Of a stretch of 64,000 nucleotides of DNA, positions 47,197-59,397 are shown one piece after another (the stretch's first letter is position 1; each line of letters opens with the position of its first letter). The position numbers were made by a program, and so were the translations under genes. The stretch lies in contig NC_092698.1 in the NCBI RefSeq assembly GCF_964275005.1, forward strand, positions 27,337,447 to 27,401,446, read 5' to 3'. Under the pieces are notes generated by a model that did no database searches, was not told the origin of the DNA, and saw nothing but the letters and a program-made list of their open reading frames with translations. This DNA comes from Diadema setosum (taxonomy: Eukaryota; Echinodermata; Echinoidea; Diadematoida; Diadematidae).

Positions 47197-47429
47197 AGCA
47201 TTCTAACATCAACAAAGTCCAGGTTGTTTCATGTTACACCTAATTATTTTCCTATTTCTGTCATTCAATAGACTTTAGTGCTGTTAAACTTTGCAGTCAA
47301 CTTTACAAGAGGTACATATCAGGATATAAACATTTGGGTTTTGTTGTTTGATTACTAATGTGCTCTACTTTAAATTTAACATCTAAATCTGATTTTGATG
47401 CAGACTTAGCTTAGATGGGCACTGCATAT

Positions 47430-47490
47430 GAGTAGAAAATGATCAACTACACTACACTACACTGAGTAGAAAATGATCAACTACACTACT
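47430..47490. repeat. Short tandem duplication
   Basis: GAGTAGAAAATGATCAACTA followed by CACTA units occurs twice in tandem with a 34-bp period. It abuts the MITE at 47501. Confidence 0.7.
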
Positions 47491-47500
47491 CAGTCACTGT

Positions 47501-47898
47501 ATAAAGGGATTGTGCGGTTATGGTCGAGATGGGGGATTAAGAATTTAACTTTTTGTGAGATAATTTAGAACCCCTTGTATGAAATATGGAAGAATTTAAG
47601 AGGTATTCAAAGTTTATTCAGTTTATCTGATGAAAATTGGTTTTGAAATGGCCAAGATATTGAAACACAATATAAAACAAAGTGGGCCAACTAAAAGGTG
47701 GCCGGGTGACACCTTTACTAAGATCTTTGTTTTTGGATATCTCAGCCATTTCAAAATCAATTTTTCAACAAGTAATCCTTGAATTCCTCTGAAAATTGTA
47801 TACTCTACCATATTTCATAGGTGGTTTCTAATTAATATCTCACCAAAAAAGTTGGAACCTGAAGCAGCATCTCAACCAAAACTGTAACATGCCTTCAA
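47501..47898. mobile_element. MITE family A copy (diverged)
   Basis: Left ATAAAGGGATTGTGCGG and right ACTGTAACATGCCTTCAAT, with the family words GATATCTCAGCCATTTC and ATCTCAACCAAAACTG. The right terminus is altered from the CCCTTTAA consensus. Confidence 0.65.
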
Positions 47899-49697
47899 TA
47901 CACCTTTTGCTCACATGAACTACAAATAAAACGCACGCAAGCACACCACAGACAGAGCTCTATCACGCGTTTACGGAGTACAGAGGCCAATGTCTACAGA
48001 TACACTACAATTGTTTCATTTTCGTATCTATCTCATCATATAAGTACTTTGTATATCTTACCTGCTGAAACTAGGGCCATAATATTGGAAGGCATTCCGA
48101 CTTCACATGTACATGTATATGGACACAATACAATACTTGGTACTCTTTGTGGTAAGAACTACAGTTAATTCAGTGTCTGGTTTATTCAACACAAATCAAT
48201 TGGAAAAAAAAAAGTGTCTCTTGTAATCACTCAACATATTCATAATTATATCTCTCTTGTCTGCCTGCTAGAACAGGCATAGCAAGACAATATTGGCAAA
48301 TATTCATACAGATTGAATAAAAGGGTGTTTCTCACACACTAAAAAGGCTGATACATTTCACAACTCTCCAGGATTATCAACATGGTGTAAGAATAGGGTA
48401 ATGTGCATATGGGGCTAGTGCACAGCACAAAACTCAATATAATTTTCTGTGACCACGCTATGTGTTAATCCAGGATCATCACACTGAAAACAGAAAATGT
48501 CCATGCAGTAAGGAAACTCTTTTGCCACACAGATATGTCGTAATACAACATATGAGCTGAATATACACAGCTGTAAGTGTAAAACGTTAAAATTGAAATC
48601 ATAAAAACAGTAGAAGCAGTCAGCAGCTGCATTTTTAACACTTGTACATTTATCCATGCCCTTTAAAAAATGTAGTAATATTTGACACTGCAACATAATA
48701 TGAATGCTATGTAATTAATTCATTTTATAGCATCCCATTACATGTAGGCCTGTACATTAAGTCACACATGGGGAAAGGACAAAAATACATTGTATCTTCC
48801 ATAATTCCTGGTATAAAGGGTCTGTGAAGAACATGGTGTATGTATGTACAATACAATGTACAAGTTGTGCATGTACATGTACACTGTACAATTTAGTACA
48901 TAATGCAACCACACTGCAAGCAACAGGAGTTATGATGTTACATGGAGTACAGAGCAGGTATGTTTGAACAATGGTGAACATTAACAGAAAACATCATTTA
49001 TGTTCATATGTATATTAAAAAAAAATAATGGAATATTCCACACTACAAAACTTTGACAAGAAAGACAAAGGTGGTAGACATGGGTGCACATCATGGGGAC
49101 ACTCTTTTCACCAACCTTTGTACTGAAGATAAGTATTCAAGTAGCGTGTTACTAAGTATAAGGTATACTGTATAACCTTGTAGTGACCTTTCAATAGCAC
49201 TCATCCAGCACAAACCTGTGACCTTAGAAGCATTGCTTATCGCTCCAGAGAACGTGAACGAGACTTTGAAACTATATTGTACTGCGAGCTTTACAACTAC
49301 ATTGATGCATGGCGAGACAAATTCAATCACATTAACAATGAGTTTTCAATCTTTTTTTCTTTTCTTTTTTATTCACATATTCACACAGCATGAATACTAC
49401 TGTGAACAAGTGATGTGGAGACCTGAATACGAACTAATCCAATGGCTAGGACAACAGACACCTTCACATATTCTTGCAACAAACAAGTACTGTGAACAGT
49501 CTTGGTGATGCGGAAACCTGAATATGAAGAACTGAACGTCTACCACAACAGATAATATAACCTTGCAAATGAATACCTGAACTGAATCTACAACTGGGTC
49601 AGGACTTGAAGGACTCAATATTTTCTTAATTACAAACCTCTTTCTAGTCTCACAACACTTGGTATCATCAGTGGAAAGGACATTGCAAATCAATCAT

Positions 49698-50080
49698 CTA
49701 GAAATTAGAAATCAGGTCACTCAACATTTGTCTACCTTCATCTGTTTGTAGACTACGCAGTACTTCATCCAAAATCTCTGCAAATTTTTCATTATCATGA
49801 TAGGCACCTTGCAAGGCCACACAGGGAACCTTTGTAATTAGCATATTGTGTAAGCAATACTTAGATAATTGTTCTTGGTCAATCACATATTTTGCTAAGG
49901 GAATATGGGGAGACAATGGTAAAGATACAGGTGTAATCCCCTCTGTTTTTTCTTTGACACCCATTAACAATGTTGATGGTGCACTGTATGCATCCTCTCT
50001 AGAGGCACTGCTCAAGGTAATAGGTTGATCAGTTTTATATTTAGGTAGTGAAGCATGCATGAACAAAGGTTTGGCAAATA
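49698..50080 (-). CDS. Terminal coding exon of an unrecognised gene
   Basis: The acceptor is ACACTTAG, then two bases complete a split codon. The frame then runs open for about 126 codons to a stop at 49698-49700. Composition is protein-like: polar Ser/Thr-rich first half, then LAKYVIDQEQLSKYCLHNML and VPCVALQGAY. It ends in an amphipathic helix (FAEILDEVLRSLQTDEGRQM, LSDLISNF). No family was recognised. It may belong to the same gene as the candidate first exon at 52612-52765, also minus strand, but no connecting exons were identified. Confidence 0.5.
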
Positions 50081-52611
50081 CTAAGTGTCATTGTAATTCA
50101 TGTTGCTTTAACATAAAATTATCATGTACTGATGCTATCAGTACTCAGAGTGCCACATTACAATATGTGAAATTAAACTAATATCAATTATAACTCAGTA
50201 ACTGGCCATATACTGAACAAACTTACTGTGTAGTGCTTCTCTTCACAATTCAGGGCATAGAATTGCGTGGAAATGAAAGACACCTATGGCATCAGGGCAA
50301 TCTATTTCACATTTTAACTTCACAGTTGGCATAAGAGTGCTAACACAGATCTATTACTGCATCTTTTTGGCACAAACAAGTACTGACTAAAGTAAGGTCA
50401 TTTTATTCCTTTTAATTCCTCGGAAGTGATGTAGGACAAGACCTATCATAGATATCGCATAGTCACTTAGCTTACAAAATTACTTTATGCAACAAGTTGT
50501 CCTCCTTAATGAAAAAAGAAATACAATTCATGAACTTCATCTGATTAAACAAGAACTTACAGAATGGCACAACCTCTTTTTCCTACAGAGGGGGTATAAG
50601 AGAAGCACTCTGAACAATTCAAATAAAATCAGAAAGATGATACAATAACTGATTGTACATACATGTATAACATCTAATCTGATGTCCCACAGACAGCAAG
50701 CAATCTCACCTGACAGTTTACAAGCATCTTAAATTAAGCATTATGAAGTTGCTGCTAAGTCATTTCCTTTTCTTTCTTGCACTGCAATATTGTGTAGATC
50801 ACAAATGTTGGAATACATTTTTATTTTCTCCTCAAATAGAGAGGGCCAAGTAAATGCAAAGGTCAAGAAATCACTTACTTGTCATATTGCATATAAGGCA
50901 AACAACAATTGCAACAGAGTTTATGCAATTACATGTATGCTGAGAATTCTGAACAGCCATTAGGACTGCCTACAAACTGACATCTATCCTAACAATTCAA
51001 ACAAATTAAAAGCATCTCTTTCATTGCCCGAATCTGTTGAGACTTTTCCATGACATACACTCATCAGTACAGCTGATACAAGACTGCTTTCATTCCAACT
51101 TATTTTACCAGTATTTTACACAATATCATATTGTGAGAAAATGCCCCCCCCCCAAAAAAAAAAAAAAAGAAAGAAAGAAAGAAAGAAGAAGAATCACCAA
51201 ATCAATGACGGAGGGATTCACAAAGTAAATTTTAAAGTGCATATATTGAACATTCTAAAAAAATCACACTGCCAAAAATAAAAATATTGGGGACCACTGT
51301 TCATATGCCCTGCATAGTCTGGTGTGGCCGACATCATTGCAATCTTCCCAGGAAATCTCCTCCTCAGTTGATATTCATCCTTCATCCTTCCTCAAAGTGG
51401 CGATCCACATACAAGAAACCAAAATCATTCCGTTCTCTATAATGATGAACACGGAGCCAAGCTTGATCACGAAGGCACATGTGTGCAGTGAGACAAAGAC
51501 CACAAATGGGCCAGTCTATGTCAGATTCCATGATGATTCTCTCCTCTCCTAGCTCCTCTTTGCAGAAAAGTCCCTCTGGTCTTCATCCATGGCATGAGGG
51601 CACAGCATTGCTGTGAATTGAACTCACACGCACTGACACAAGCACTTAAAGAAAAGCACTCTGGAGCGTGTGAATGAGAAGGAGAATCATGGCCGGTGTT
51701 TGAAACAGTCCATTGCATCCAAGCTCACCAAGCTAGCTACTCTCTGGAAAATGACAATTTTGCTTTCAGAGATTGTCAATATTATTTCCCCTTTAAGTGC
51801 CTCATGGAGCATGTTGTATGAAGTCTGTGTGCACTGAAGAGAGATAGCCCCATTCCCATGCAGAGGATAAAGAGGGCTGATCGCGGGGCCGGTGGGCTGT
51901 CATGTGACCGCACACTATTGCTCATCTGTGACAAACAGAAACATGATGGAAAACCAATTTCAACAGATGATATGAATGACAGCTACGTGAGATCCTAGGA
52001 AGACTTCTTTGTAGGCAATGATTGATTTTAAAGGTAACAATGATATTAGTATGTTTTTGTTTTTGTTTTTCTTTTGCACACTTTGTCACAGCAAGCCATG
52101 AACTTGAGCACAGGAAGATATAATGCCCTGCATTGCTTTTAAATATTGTTGTCTAATTTTGTCTTTTAGCATGTGACCACTATTAAAGTTTTAGAACAAG
52201 TGATCACATGAAATGTTGACCATTTTAAGTACTGTATATCATATACAACAACTGAAAATATAAGAACAAAGTTAGAGTATTATTGAATGTAAAGATGCTT
52301 TAAGATTTTTTTTTGTTGCTGTTGTAATTTTTGTCTAGCCCTGAGCCGGAGCCCCTGACAATACAAACATCTCAAATGATCTGGCATGGTTATCAAAGCT
52401 TGTCATACCTGCAAAGAACCGTATCTCTGTAATAGTACCTCTTCATACGATGTTTCAGCTAAATTTTCCTGATTAACAATCATCATAAAGTTTGTAACTT
52501 AAAACAATTCCATGCATGTGAAGAAATTTTCGTGGGCATATGATATAGTTCCTAATTAAGAATAAAAATTCATCTTTGCCATGCACTTGATTACATTCTC
52601 TTCATCCTCAC
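50081..52611. other. Stretch between two candidate minus-strand exons
   Basis: Presumed introns of the unrecognised minus-strand gene. A 49-codon minus frame starting MESDIDWPICGLCLTAHMC (about 51384-51530) follows a possible acceptor, but lacks family similarity and a confirmed donor. A poly-C/poly-A/GAAA tract lies at 51144-51185. Nothing else could be supported. Confidence 0.35.
51144..51185. repeat. C10-A15-GAAA tract
   Basis: A run of C (51144-51153), then A (51154-51168), then GAAA repeats. Confidence 0.85.
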
Positions 52612-52765
52612 CTGAACGAATCGACTAGGGAAAAGTCGACCTGGAACTCTGGACACAATCATGGCGATGATGTGGATCTCACACACTTTAGGCAAACAAG
52701 TTGGTATCACTGAAGGTTTCACAACTTATCACAGCCCCGACCACTCCTAGGTCCTCACATCACAT
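52612..52765 (-). CDS. Candidate first coding exon, minus strand
   Basis: The acceptor is TTATTCAG. Non-coding leader sequence follows, then ATG at 52660-52662 in context ATCGCCATGA. It reads MIVSRVPGRLFPSRFVQ before a GTGAGG donor. The Arg-rich, uncharged-acidic N-terminus resembles a mitochondrial targeting peptide (inference). A short ATG-TGA occurs upstream in the leader. The coding part is only 17 codons, so support is weak. Confidence 0.3.
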
Positions 52766-53159
52766 CTGAATAATAGAGAGAAGAGAAGAGAGAAACTATC
52801 ATACTGTGTCATTAGCATTATGAAGGCAACTCCTAGCAAAAGTCCAGGCAGGCAGTTCTTCTTTAAATGTATAATAAACAAGCAGGAAAATCCATTCATA
52901 AGCTGATATGATATGACTTTTGTGACTTGACCAAAATATCGGTCTGTATCTGGTGGTCAGAGATATGTTCCGCGGACACAGAGACTGCGTTTGGCTTCAT
53001 GGAATCCCCAAGAGCCGATAAAGTAAACAAAATGATAAAAGACTCCTCCAGACGGATGGATTTTTTCAGTCTATGAGGATACTTACTTTTAGTTCTAGAT
53101 CGATCTAACGTTAGGGGACTAGAGTCAGGGAGGTGAGACATTATTGTTAGACATGATCA

Positions 53160-53940
53160 GATGACAGAGACACTGTTACGCCGCGCTGTTAGGAAGTTCC
53201 CAGTGGACAACTGGTGGAGTGGCATGCATGCAGCCACAAAGCACAAACTGTTTCACCCTTTCACAATTCAAGAAAAACATATTGGTTTCAGCAAGAGCAG
53301 TTGATTGGGACTTATTTTCTCACCATTTCGAAGTTACGGTCTTTGTAGGAAACTCACAGCAATCGAGCTTCTCAGGTTACAGTCGCCTTCTCGACCAGAC
53401 GCAGTCGTATACACACATCACACACTGTTCTATGCGGCGTGCGAAAATGGCGTCGACGAGCAGAGCCAAGACTGAGCTCGATGGAATTCTGTATGGAGCT
53501 CTAACATTAACCATGTGTCTTGAGAGAACAAGCGAAGAAGTTGTAGCACATACATGGGACGAAACAGGTAATCAAAGATGTAAACAGGGAATCAACGTCC
53601 CAACCGTTGTCCTCTAGACCGTAGACGGTCTCTGCATGTCTCGACTCATGACCTGTCGTGTGCGTCGCGTCGAGTACATGGAACACTTACTACCAAGCTA
53701 GCAGACCCAGCTTAGCGGTAGCATGCATGCAGCGCAGCAGCCGACCGACCCCGCATCGAATGCACGCCGCGCAAAACGTGTACGGCCTCATGATACGGGA
53801 CGGCGACTTCCGGCCGGCTGGAAGAAAAAGAAAAGAAGGGGGGGGGGGGGGGCGGGCCGGGGGTGAATTATTGTTCTGCGCATGCTCAGTAGGTGCAGTT
53901 ATTGCATAAGCCGAATTTCTCATTCCGGTTCCAGCCAGTT
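53160..53940. promoter_or_regulatory. CpG-rich region, probable divergent promoter
   Basis: CpG dinucleotides are dense here (for example GCGCGGCG near 53182, GGCGTCGACG near 53450, CGCCGCGC near 53767) against a CpG-poor background. Candidate first exons point away on both sides, minus at 52612-52765 and plus at 53447-53567. The motif GCATGCATGCAGC occurs twice (about 53222 and 53722). Use as a bidirectional promoter is inference. Confidence 0.35.
53447..53567 (+). CDS. Candidate first coding exon of an unrecognised gene
   Basis: The context GCGAAAATGGCG is a good animal start site and sits in CpG-rich DNA. It reads MASTSRAKTELDGILYGALT, then LTMCLERTSEEVVAHTWDET, and meets the donor ACAG/GTAATC. 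It ends with one base of the next codon. The segment TELDGILYGALTLTMCLE looks like an amphipathic helix. No family was recognised and the downstream exons were not found. Confidence 0.45.
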
Positions 53941-54216
53941 TGAAGGGTCAGTTTTTCTGACCACTCAAGTGACCATACCGTGTCCTCTGACGTCCCTGGG
54001 AAATACAGGGGCAGGGAAATTCATAAGGAAAATTCATGATAAATCGAGTTGCGTCGACATCTTGAAATCTCTGATGTGTGTGTGTGTGTGTGCTTGACAG
54101 AAAGATCGTTTGTATCTGATGAGTGGCACGGGTCGTTGTATGGGGATATCTGTATAATCCGCGGCTACCTTCGCGGAATCTCGTCATAAATGCGTTAAAA
54201 AAAAAAAAAAAAAATA

Positions 54217-54376
54217 GGGGCCCGTAGCACAAAAGTTACAGTTACGGTAACTTTGCCATCCAATGGTAACTACCATGGCAACAATACTCAACAGCCAATC
54301 AAAATCAAGAATTCCATGGAAGTTACCATTGGATGGCAAAGTTACCAGCTAATTGTAACTTTTATGCAACGGGCCT
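54217..54376. mobile_element. MITE family I, 160-bp palindrome (GGGCCCGT ends)
   Basis: The left arm GGGCCCGTAGCACAAAAGTT and the reversed right arm GGCCCGTTGCATAAAAGTTA pair. The inner TAACTTTGCCATCCAATGGT stretch is present in both arms. The loop is about 30 bp. A poly-A tract precedes it. Confidence 0.75.
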
Positions 54377-54463
54377 CCGACGGGACAGACGGATATTTCT
54401 GCGCGTTGTGCATGTATGCTTGCATTATTGTTTCACGGTCAGTCGTGATCGCGCGTGATTTCC

Positions 54464-54466
<3 letters not shown>

Positions 54467-54500
<34 letters not shown>

Positions 54501-54523
54501 ATAATAATAATAATAATAATAAT
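54467..54523. repeat. Poly-A plus AAT array
   Basis: A long A run is followed by about eight AAT units. Confidence 0.9.
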
Positions 54524-55708
54524 TGGTGGAATCAAGGAGGTTAAATGACAACATTGAAAAAAGTTCATTAGCTATGAAAACTGCTCTCCTTCAACCTCCA
54601 TCAGGTCTAATGCGGCATATGTATTTATTTCATCTTTCATATAAGCTGTTCTGAAGTGGGTATTAGCAGAGAATGAATGAAAGGACCGAATTAAAAGAGC
54701 AATATGCTGCCAGAATTACATCATAGAATATGTTTACGTTTATGTATACATCTACTTTCACAGCGACATCCGGCTGAAGAAGAAAAAGAAAAAAGAGGGT
54801 GGTGGAATATAATGTCAAATGATTTTAAAAAGTGAAAAGTATATAAAATTATGAAGGGAATGAGTATGAATTCTGGATTAAGCCCCTGTAGTATTCCAGT
54901 GTTGAAGATTTTTGGAAATACAAGGGTACTGAGAAGTACCAAGAAATGTCTATATGTAACAAATAGTGGGGGTATGTCTATGAGTGGGGTATGAGATTGT
55001 GTTATGGGGAGATGGGAAGTTGTGTTTTTTATATACTGTAGTTAGAGATTTCATTCACATTTGTTTGGTGTATATTTTTGAAAAAAAAAGGACTGACATA
55101 ACATAAACAGTTGAGGTACTTTGACACCACTTACTTCTTCTTTATAAGAAAACCTTGGAATATTATATTCATCAAATATTGCCCATGAACATTCAAAAAA
55201 AAAAGTTTTGACTGTCATGTCCGATTTCCCTCTGATTGTGATAATAAAATGAAAAAATAATCGGTACCTCGGAAGTTCCACTGATTATCCATAGGTTCCT
55301 TCCAGTCATGATGAAGCATGCAATAAATTCAGCGCTGTAAGCCTATACACATGATTATAACAATCGCATACAGTATTACATTATAGAAATTATGGCCATG
55401 AATTGAATATAGTGATATCAACACGATATATGAAAAGCCTCCTCCTTTGTCATTGTGACTATCCCTTACCTCCTGAAGGAAAATGTCCACTATGACATTT
55501 TGTTGCTTTGAATAAAAACAAACAAAATAAGAGAAGTAGATCAGTGAAAATGTAGATCAGTGACAATTTTTAGGAAACAATCAGGCACAGAAAAAAAAAG
55601 TTATGAACTGATAAAGTTTATAGATACTGATAAGTTTATAGATTAAGAAAAATTGGAAACTGTGCGATATCAGAAAATAGATAAGTGAACATTTTGGGGA
55701 AAATACAC

Positions 55709-55735
55709 GCACACACACACACACACATACACACA
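55709..55735. repeat. CA microsatellite
   Basis: A CA run with one AT interruption. Confidence 0.85.
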
Positions 55736-56816
55736 GCAAGACATACAGTGTATTGGCAACTCTGTCTAACACGTTGAACAGTTCTTCATTCCATTTGTAC
55801 ACGAAAGTCACAAATTTTCACTTTTCTCTTGAGAAAAAACAATCTTCAGATCTGTTCTTTGTATATATTTTTGCATGTCCTTGGTGGATAGGTTTCGTCT
55901 GTGCCAATTAATAGTGATACCAATTTTTTCCTTTACTCAATTCTTAGTTTTCCTCACACAAATCAAAACAATCTGGGAGATTTCAGCTTGTGTATATACA
56001 ACAGGCCTTGGTGGCTTTATTTCAGCAGAATCTTCCATTGTCTTACACAATAATGACTAGATACATCCAGAATGAGATCTGCATCATTGTCATGTCTGCC
56101 CTTATTGAACTCCAACTTCAAACCTCCTCCTTTCTATTAAAAAAAAAAGCAACAACAAACAAAACTAACCCTCCACAAATTTTAAACAAAAGACTCCACA
56201 GACAAATGTTCATTCTAAAAGGTTAATCCTCACAATGTACAGAGTTGATTACATTCAGGGTGGCCATTCAATTCAAAACAATACAATCTCCAGTCTGTGT
56301 ACATAAAATACATCCCTGGCCCAGGAATACCAACAGCTATTTAATCCCTCTGTGAACACAACTTAATTGGTAATCAACACACTTCCAAGAAATGGCATCA
56401 AGGCACAGCCAATCTCACAAACCATGCGTACACTTACGCTTCTACAGTACCTTAATTTCCTGTAGGAAGTTTACCAAATTAAAAAAAAAAAAAAAAATCA
56501 AACAGAAAATCTTTAATCTATTGATGCCTACCACAAAACTGTGGTTTACTGCATTATCAAACATGGATGTGTCATCATTATCAATCTGCTTGCTATTTCC
56601 TCAATAGATTCTGCTAATCTTCGCTGGGGGAAAGGAGACATGGTTCTTACAGAAGGCATGTGGAAAAGAGAAGATATGATCACAATCAATCCAAACAGCA
56701 ATATACAGAAGAGAGAGACAGAGGGCTATGACATGCAGACTTTGAAGTTTACCATAGTCTCATTGTAATACAAGTAATCACACAACATATAAAACATAAA
56801 AATCACACATATCCTG

Positions 56817-56850
56817 GCTTATATCAGGGAGGTCACCTCCCTGCTTACAT
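56817..56850. mobile_element. Mini palindrome 5 with near-identical direct repeats
   Basis: CAGGGAGGT-C-ACCTCCCTG (56825-56843) is a 9-base perfect stem with a one-base loop. CTTATAT and CTTACAT flank it exactly (56818-56824 and 56844-56850), six of seven bases identical, with a G before each repeat unit. It lies 10 kb from the cluster at 46-47 kb. Confidence 0.55.
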
Positions 56851-56965
56851 GCACTCGGAATGCATCATTTGATACATGTACCATGCAGTAATTGCATAAG
56901 GCTGCTCTGTTTCATCTTGTGAATGTACACTATGTAATAGAATGTTCAAATCATGGATGGGGCAT

Positions 56966-56966
<1 letters not shown>

Positions 56967-57009
<43 letters not shown>

Positions 57010-57019
57010 ACACACACAA
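56967..57019. repeat. CA microsatellite
   Basis: About 25 CA units with one CTCA interruption. Confidence 0.95.
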
Positions 57020-58011
57020 CCACAACATTTTTTCCACTTGCCTGAATTGGCATGGGGCAAGGGCCCAGGGATACTTAAACAGATAAGTACCCGTTTATAT
57101 CACCTGCCCGACAGTGGGTGACAGTTTGTCCAGACTACAGGGCAAGCAGGTTTACAGAACCCAGAAAACTCTGCAACCTTCTTGTTTGGCGCCCTCATGC
57201 AATACCTGCATTACAGTGCAAACACAACTGGTTATGTATCACCATTTGGTGATGCCATAAATGCTGTACATGTATAGAGTTCCTGCCTATATTTGCATCT
57301 TTACTGATCTGTTCATCCAAATAACTGGTACTGCTAAAACTTAAAAGAACACACCCTGTTTGCACAATGTCAATAAACATATCTTACAATATCACATTGT
57401 TTCTAAAACAAGCACATAATTATTTTCTCTCAGTTTTTCAATGCATCTTATTAATACATGTAGTGCATCTAAAGATTGTCAGAGGCCTGAAGGATTTTTC
57501 CCTGAACACAAATGCTTACACCGTTGTAATTTCTAATTCTAGAAGGCAACATGATCTCTATGATTTAAAGTTCATAATACATTTTGAACACCAATGAAGT
57601 ACAGTGATTTTAGATATCAGTAATATTCTACATTCAAGTGTCAAAGTTGGAATGCAAACTGGAAGAGATCTTCTGGGTTATTCAGGTTACATATTGATCC
57701 ATTAAAGCTACCATAGATAACCTAGTGTGCCACCCACATACATGTAATATGCTATTATATAACTATAGTTATACAGCTGTATATGAGAAATGGCTTCATC
57801 TATCAAGGAAGATCACAACAGCTCCACAGCTGCACTGAAACCACGAGCATGATCAGATTAAGATGTATACAAAGTTGCGTAATATCAGTGAGAGATCTCA
57901 TATCATGTCACTGCGCAGATTGTCAAAAATTTATCTTTGTTGTGAGACTCCTTTAATTTTCGTGCATTTAGTGTCACAACTACCAATGTTGTTTGCAATT
58001 AATCATTTACT

Positions 58012-58130
58012 TTATCAAAAGCTGTCATTTTCACGTACAGATATTTTTGCAAATGAGGTCACAGACATTTTCGCGAGATGTTGCTTTTGCAATTTGACAC
58101 TGAAGCTATCGTTAATGCACAAAGACACTA
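58012..58130 (-). mobile_element. MITE family B copy 4, partial
   Basis: AAGCTGTCATTTTCACGTACAG followed by GAGGTCACAGACATTTTCGC matches the right half of copies 2 and 3, inverted. The other half is missing or too diverged to align by eye. Confidence 0.5.
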
Positions 58131-58755
58131 CATACTCCAGCATGTGGCCATATTTTAGCATGTTGCTAAATTTGCAGCCCAATGCTGATTTTGTGCAATT
58201 AACAGCTTTTACAGTACATGCTTCTACTCAAATTCAAAGTGGATATAATTATTCAATTTTTTTTTTTACATTCACAGCACTAAAAATGTATTAATCTTGG
58301 AGATGTGAAGAGCAGCATTTTTTTTTGTTTTGTTTTTTGGGTTTGCATTCAAGCACATGGGAATGTCGTGTGAGAAGCAGCAGAGTTTAAACACAAACAC
58401 ACACAAAACCCAGTTATTCTAATTTGGGTTGCCAATTCTAATTTAGGTTGCCAATTACTGATGTGTTTAAAAATATACATACAAATTGACTTCGACTACT
58501 CAAGTAACATCTGTGCCTATTAGTATTTCATGCAGTGATTTGAATCACTGGACTTTCAACAATGTAAATTTCTGCCATTTTACAGAAAACACTGGAGTTT
58601 TTCAGAAGTAGGCATTAGAGTGCTTAAAAATGTCATTCTTCTGCCATTGGAGAGGACTGACTAACACTGTTTACACACTAAATGTGTAAGTCAATATCTA
58701 CCGGGGGAAAGGGGAATTCGGAAGGGGGGTGGAAGAAGGTGAATCAAGAAAGGTT

Positions 58756-59320
58756 ATTAAAGGACAAGTTCACCTTCATATACATAGTCAATTGTGAGAA
58801 TGCAGCAACATTAACAGAACACATCAGTGAAAGTTTGAGGAAAATCGGACAATCCTTTCAAAAGTTATGAATTTTAAAAGTTTCAGTGCCACCACTGCTG
58901 GATAAAAAGACTACTACAGCTTGTAATGTCACATGCATAGAATGATATAAAGAAAATATAAAGAAAATTCAACATATTTTCACTTTCCTCGCATAATATA
59001 TGAGCACTTTACTTGCCTCTTTCAGAAGGCAGGAAAAATAACATTACCCTTTACATATGTCAGTAACAAGGCGAGGGAATATGTACTTTTTTTTTGAAAA
59101 ATGAATTATTTTGTGGAATTCTCTACATATATGTCGTTCTACGCATGTGACATCACAAACTGTAGTAGTCTTCTCATCTAGCAGTGACTGCACAGAAACT
59201 TTACAAATTCCTAACTTTTGAACGGAATGTCTGATTTTCCTCAAACTTTAATATGATCTACCAATATTGCTGCATCCACTCAATCCACATTTTTATATGA
59301 AGGCGAACTTGTCCTTTAAT
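58756..59320. mobile_element. MITE family E, 565-bp long-arm palindrome
   Basis: The left end ATTAAAGGACAAGTTCACCT and the reversed right end ATTAAAGGACAAGTTCGCCT continue as paired arms for well over 100 bases each. Matching arm words are GAGGAAAATCGGACAATCC against GTCTGATTTTCCTC, and ACTACTACAGCTTGTAATG against ACAAACTGTAGTAGTC. It lies just past the PRORSD1 stop codon and has no coding frame. Confidence 0.75.
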
Positions 59321-59397
59321 GTCACTAGCTAGAAAAAGCAACATTACAATGAAAAAGTTAAAAGCCCAGTAGAGGATGATTTGGATGATAGACGGAA

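Larger units (their letters stand above)
40627..49697. other. Intergenic region upstream of CDK5RAP3
   Basis: No gene was recognised. Contents: a solo LTR (41185-42121), a GT microsatellite (42449-42476), a palindromic MITE (42981-43217), poly-C and poly-G runs (42600-44039), a CA microsatellite (46256-46406), small palindromes (46119-47048), a MITE remnant (46566-46709) and a MITE (47501-47898). At 45240-45470 a sequence ending with AATAAAG (about 45435) may be a CR1-like LINE 3' end, but this is weak. Long open frames over the CA array are repeat artefacts. Confidence 0.6.
53568..59397. other. Mostly non-coding region left of PRORSD1
   Basis: Downstream exons of the plus-strand gene should lie here but none could be recognised. 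Contents: a palindromic MITE (54217-54376), poly-A and AAT runs (54467-54523), CA repeats (55709-55735, 56967-57019), a short palindrome (56825-56843), a partial MITE (58012-58130) and a long palindromic MITE (58756-59320). The PRORSD1 3' UTR extends left from 59397 by an unknown distance. Confidence 0.5.

Noticed and set aside
57863-58294. 143-codon + strand open frame
   Set aside because: It runs through a partial MITE (58012-58130) and has no coding features.
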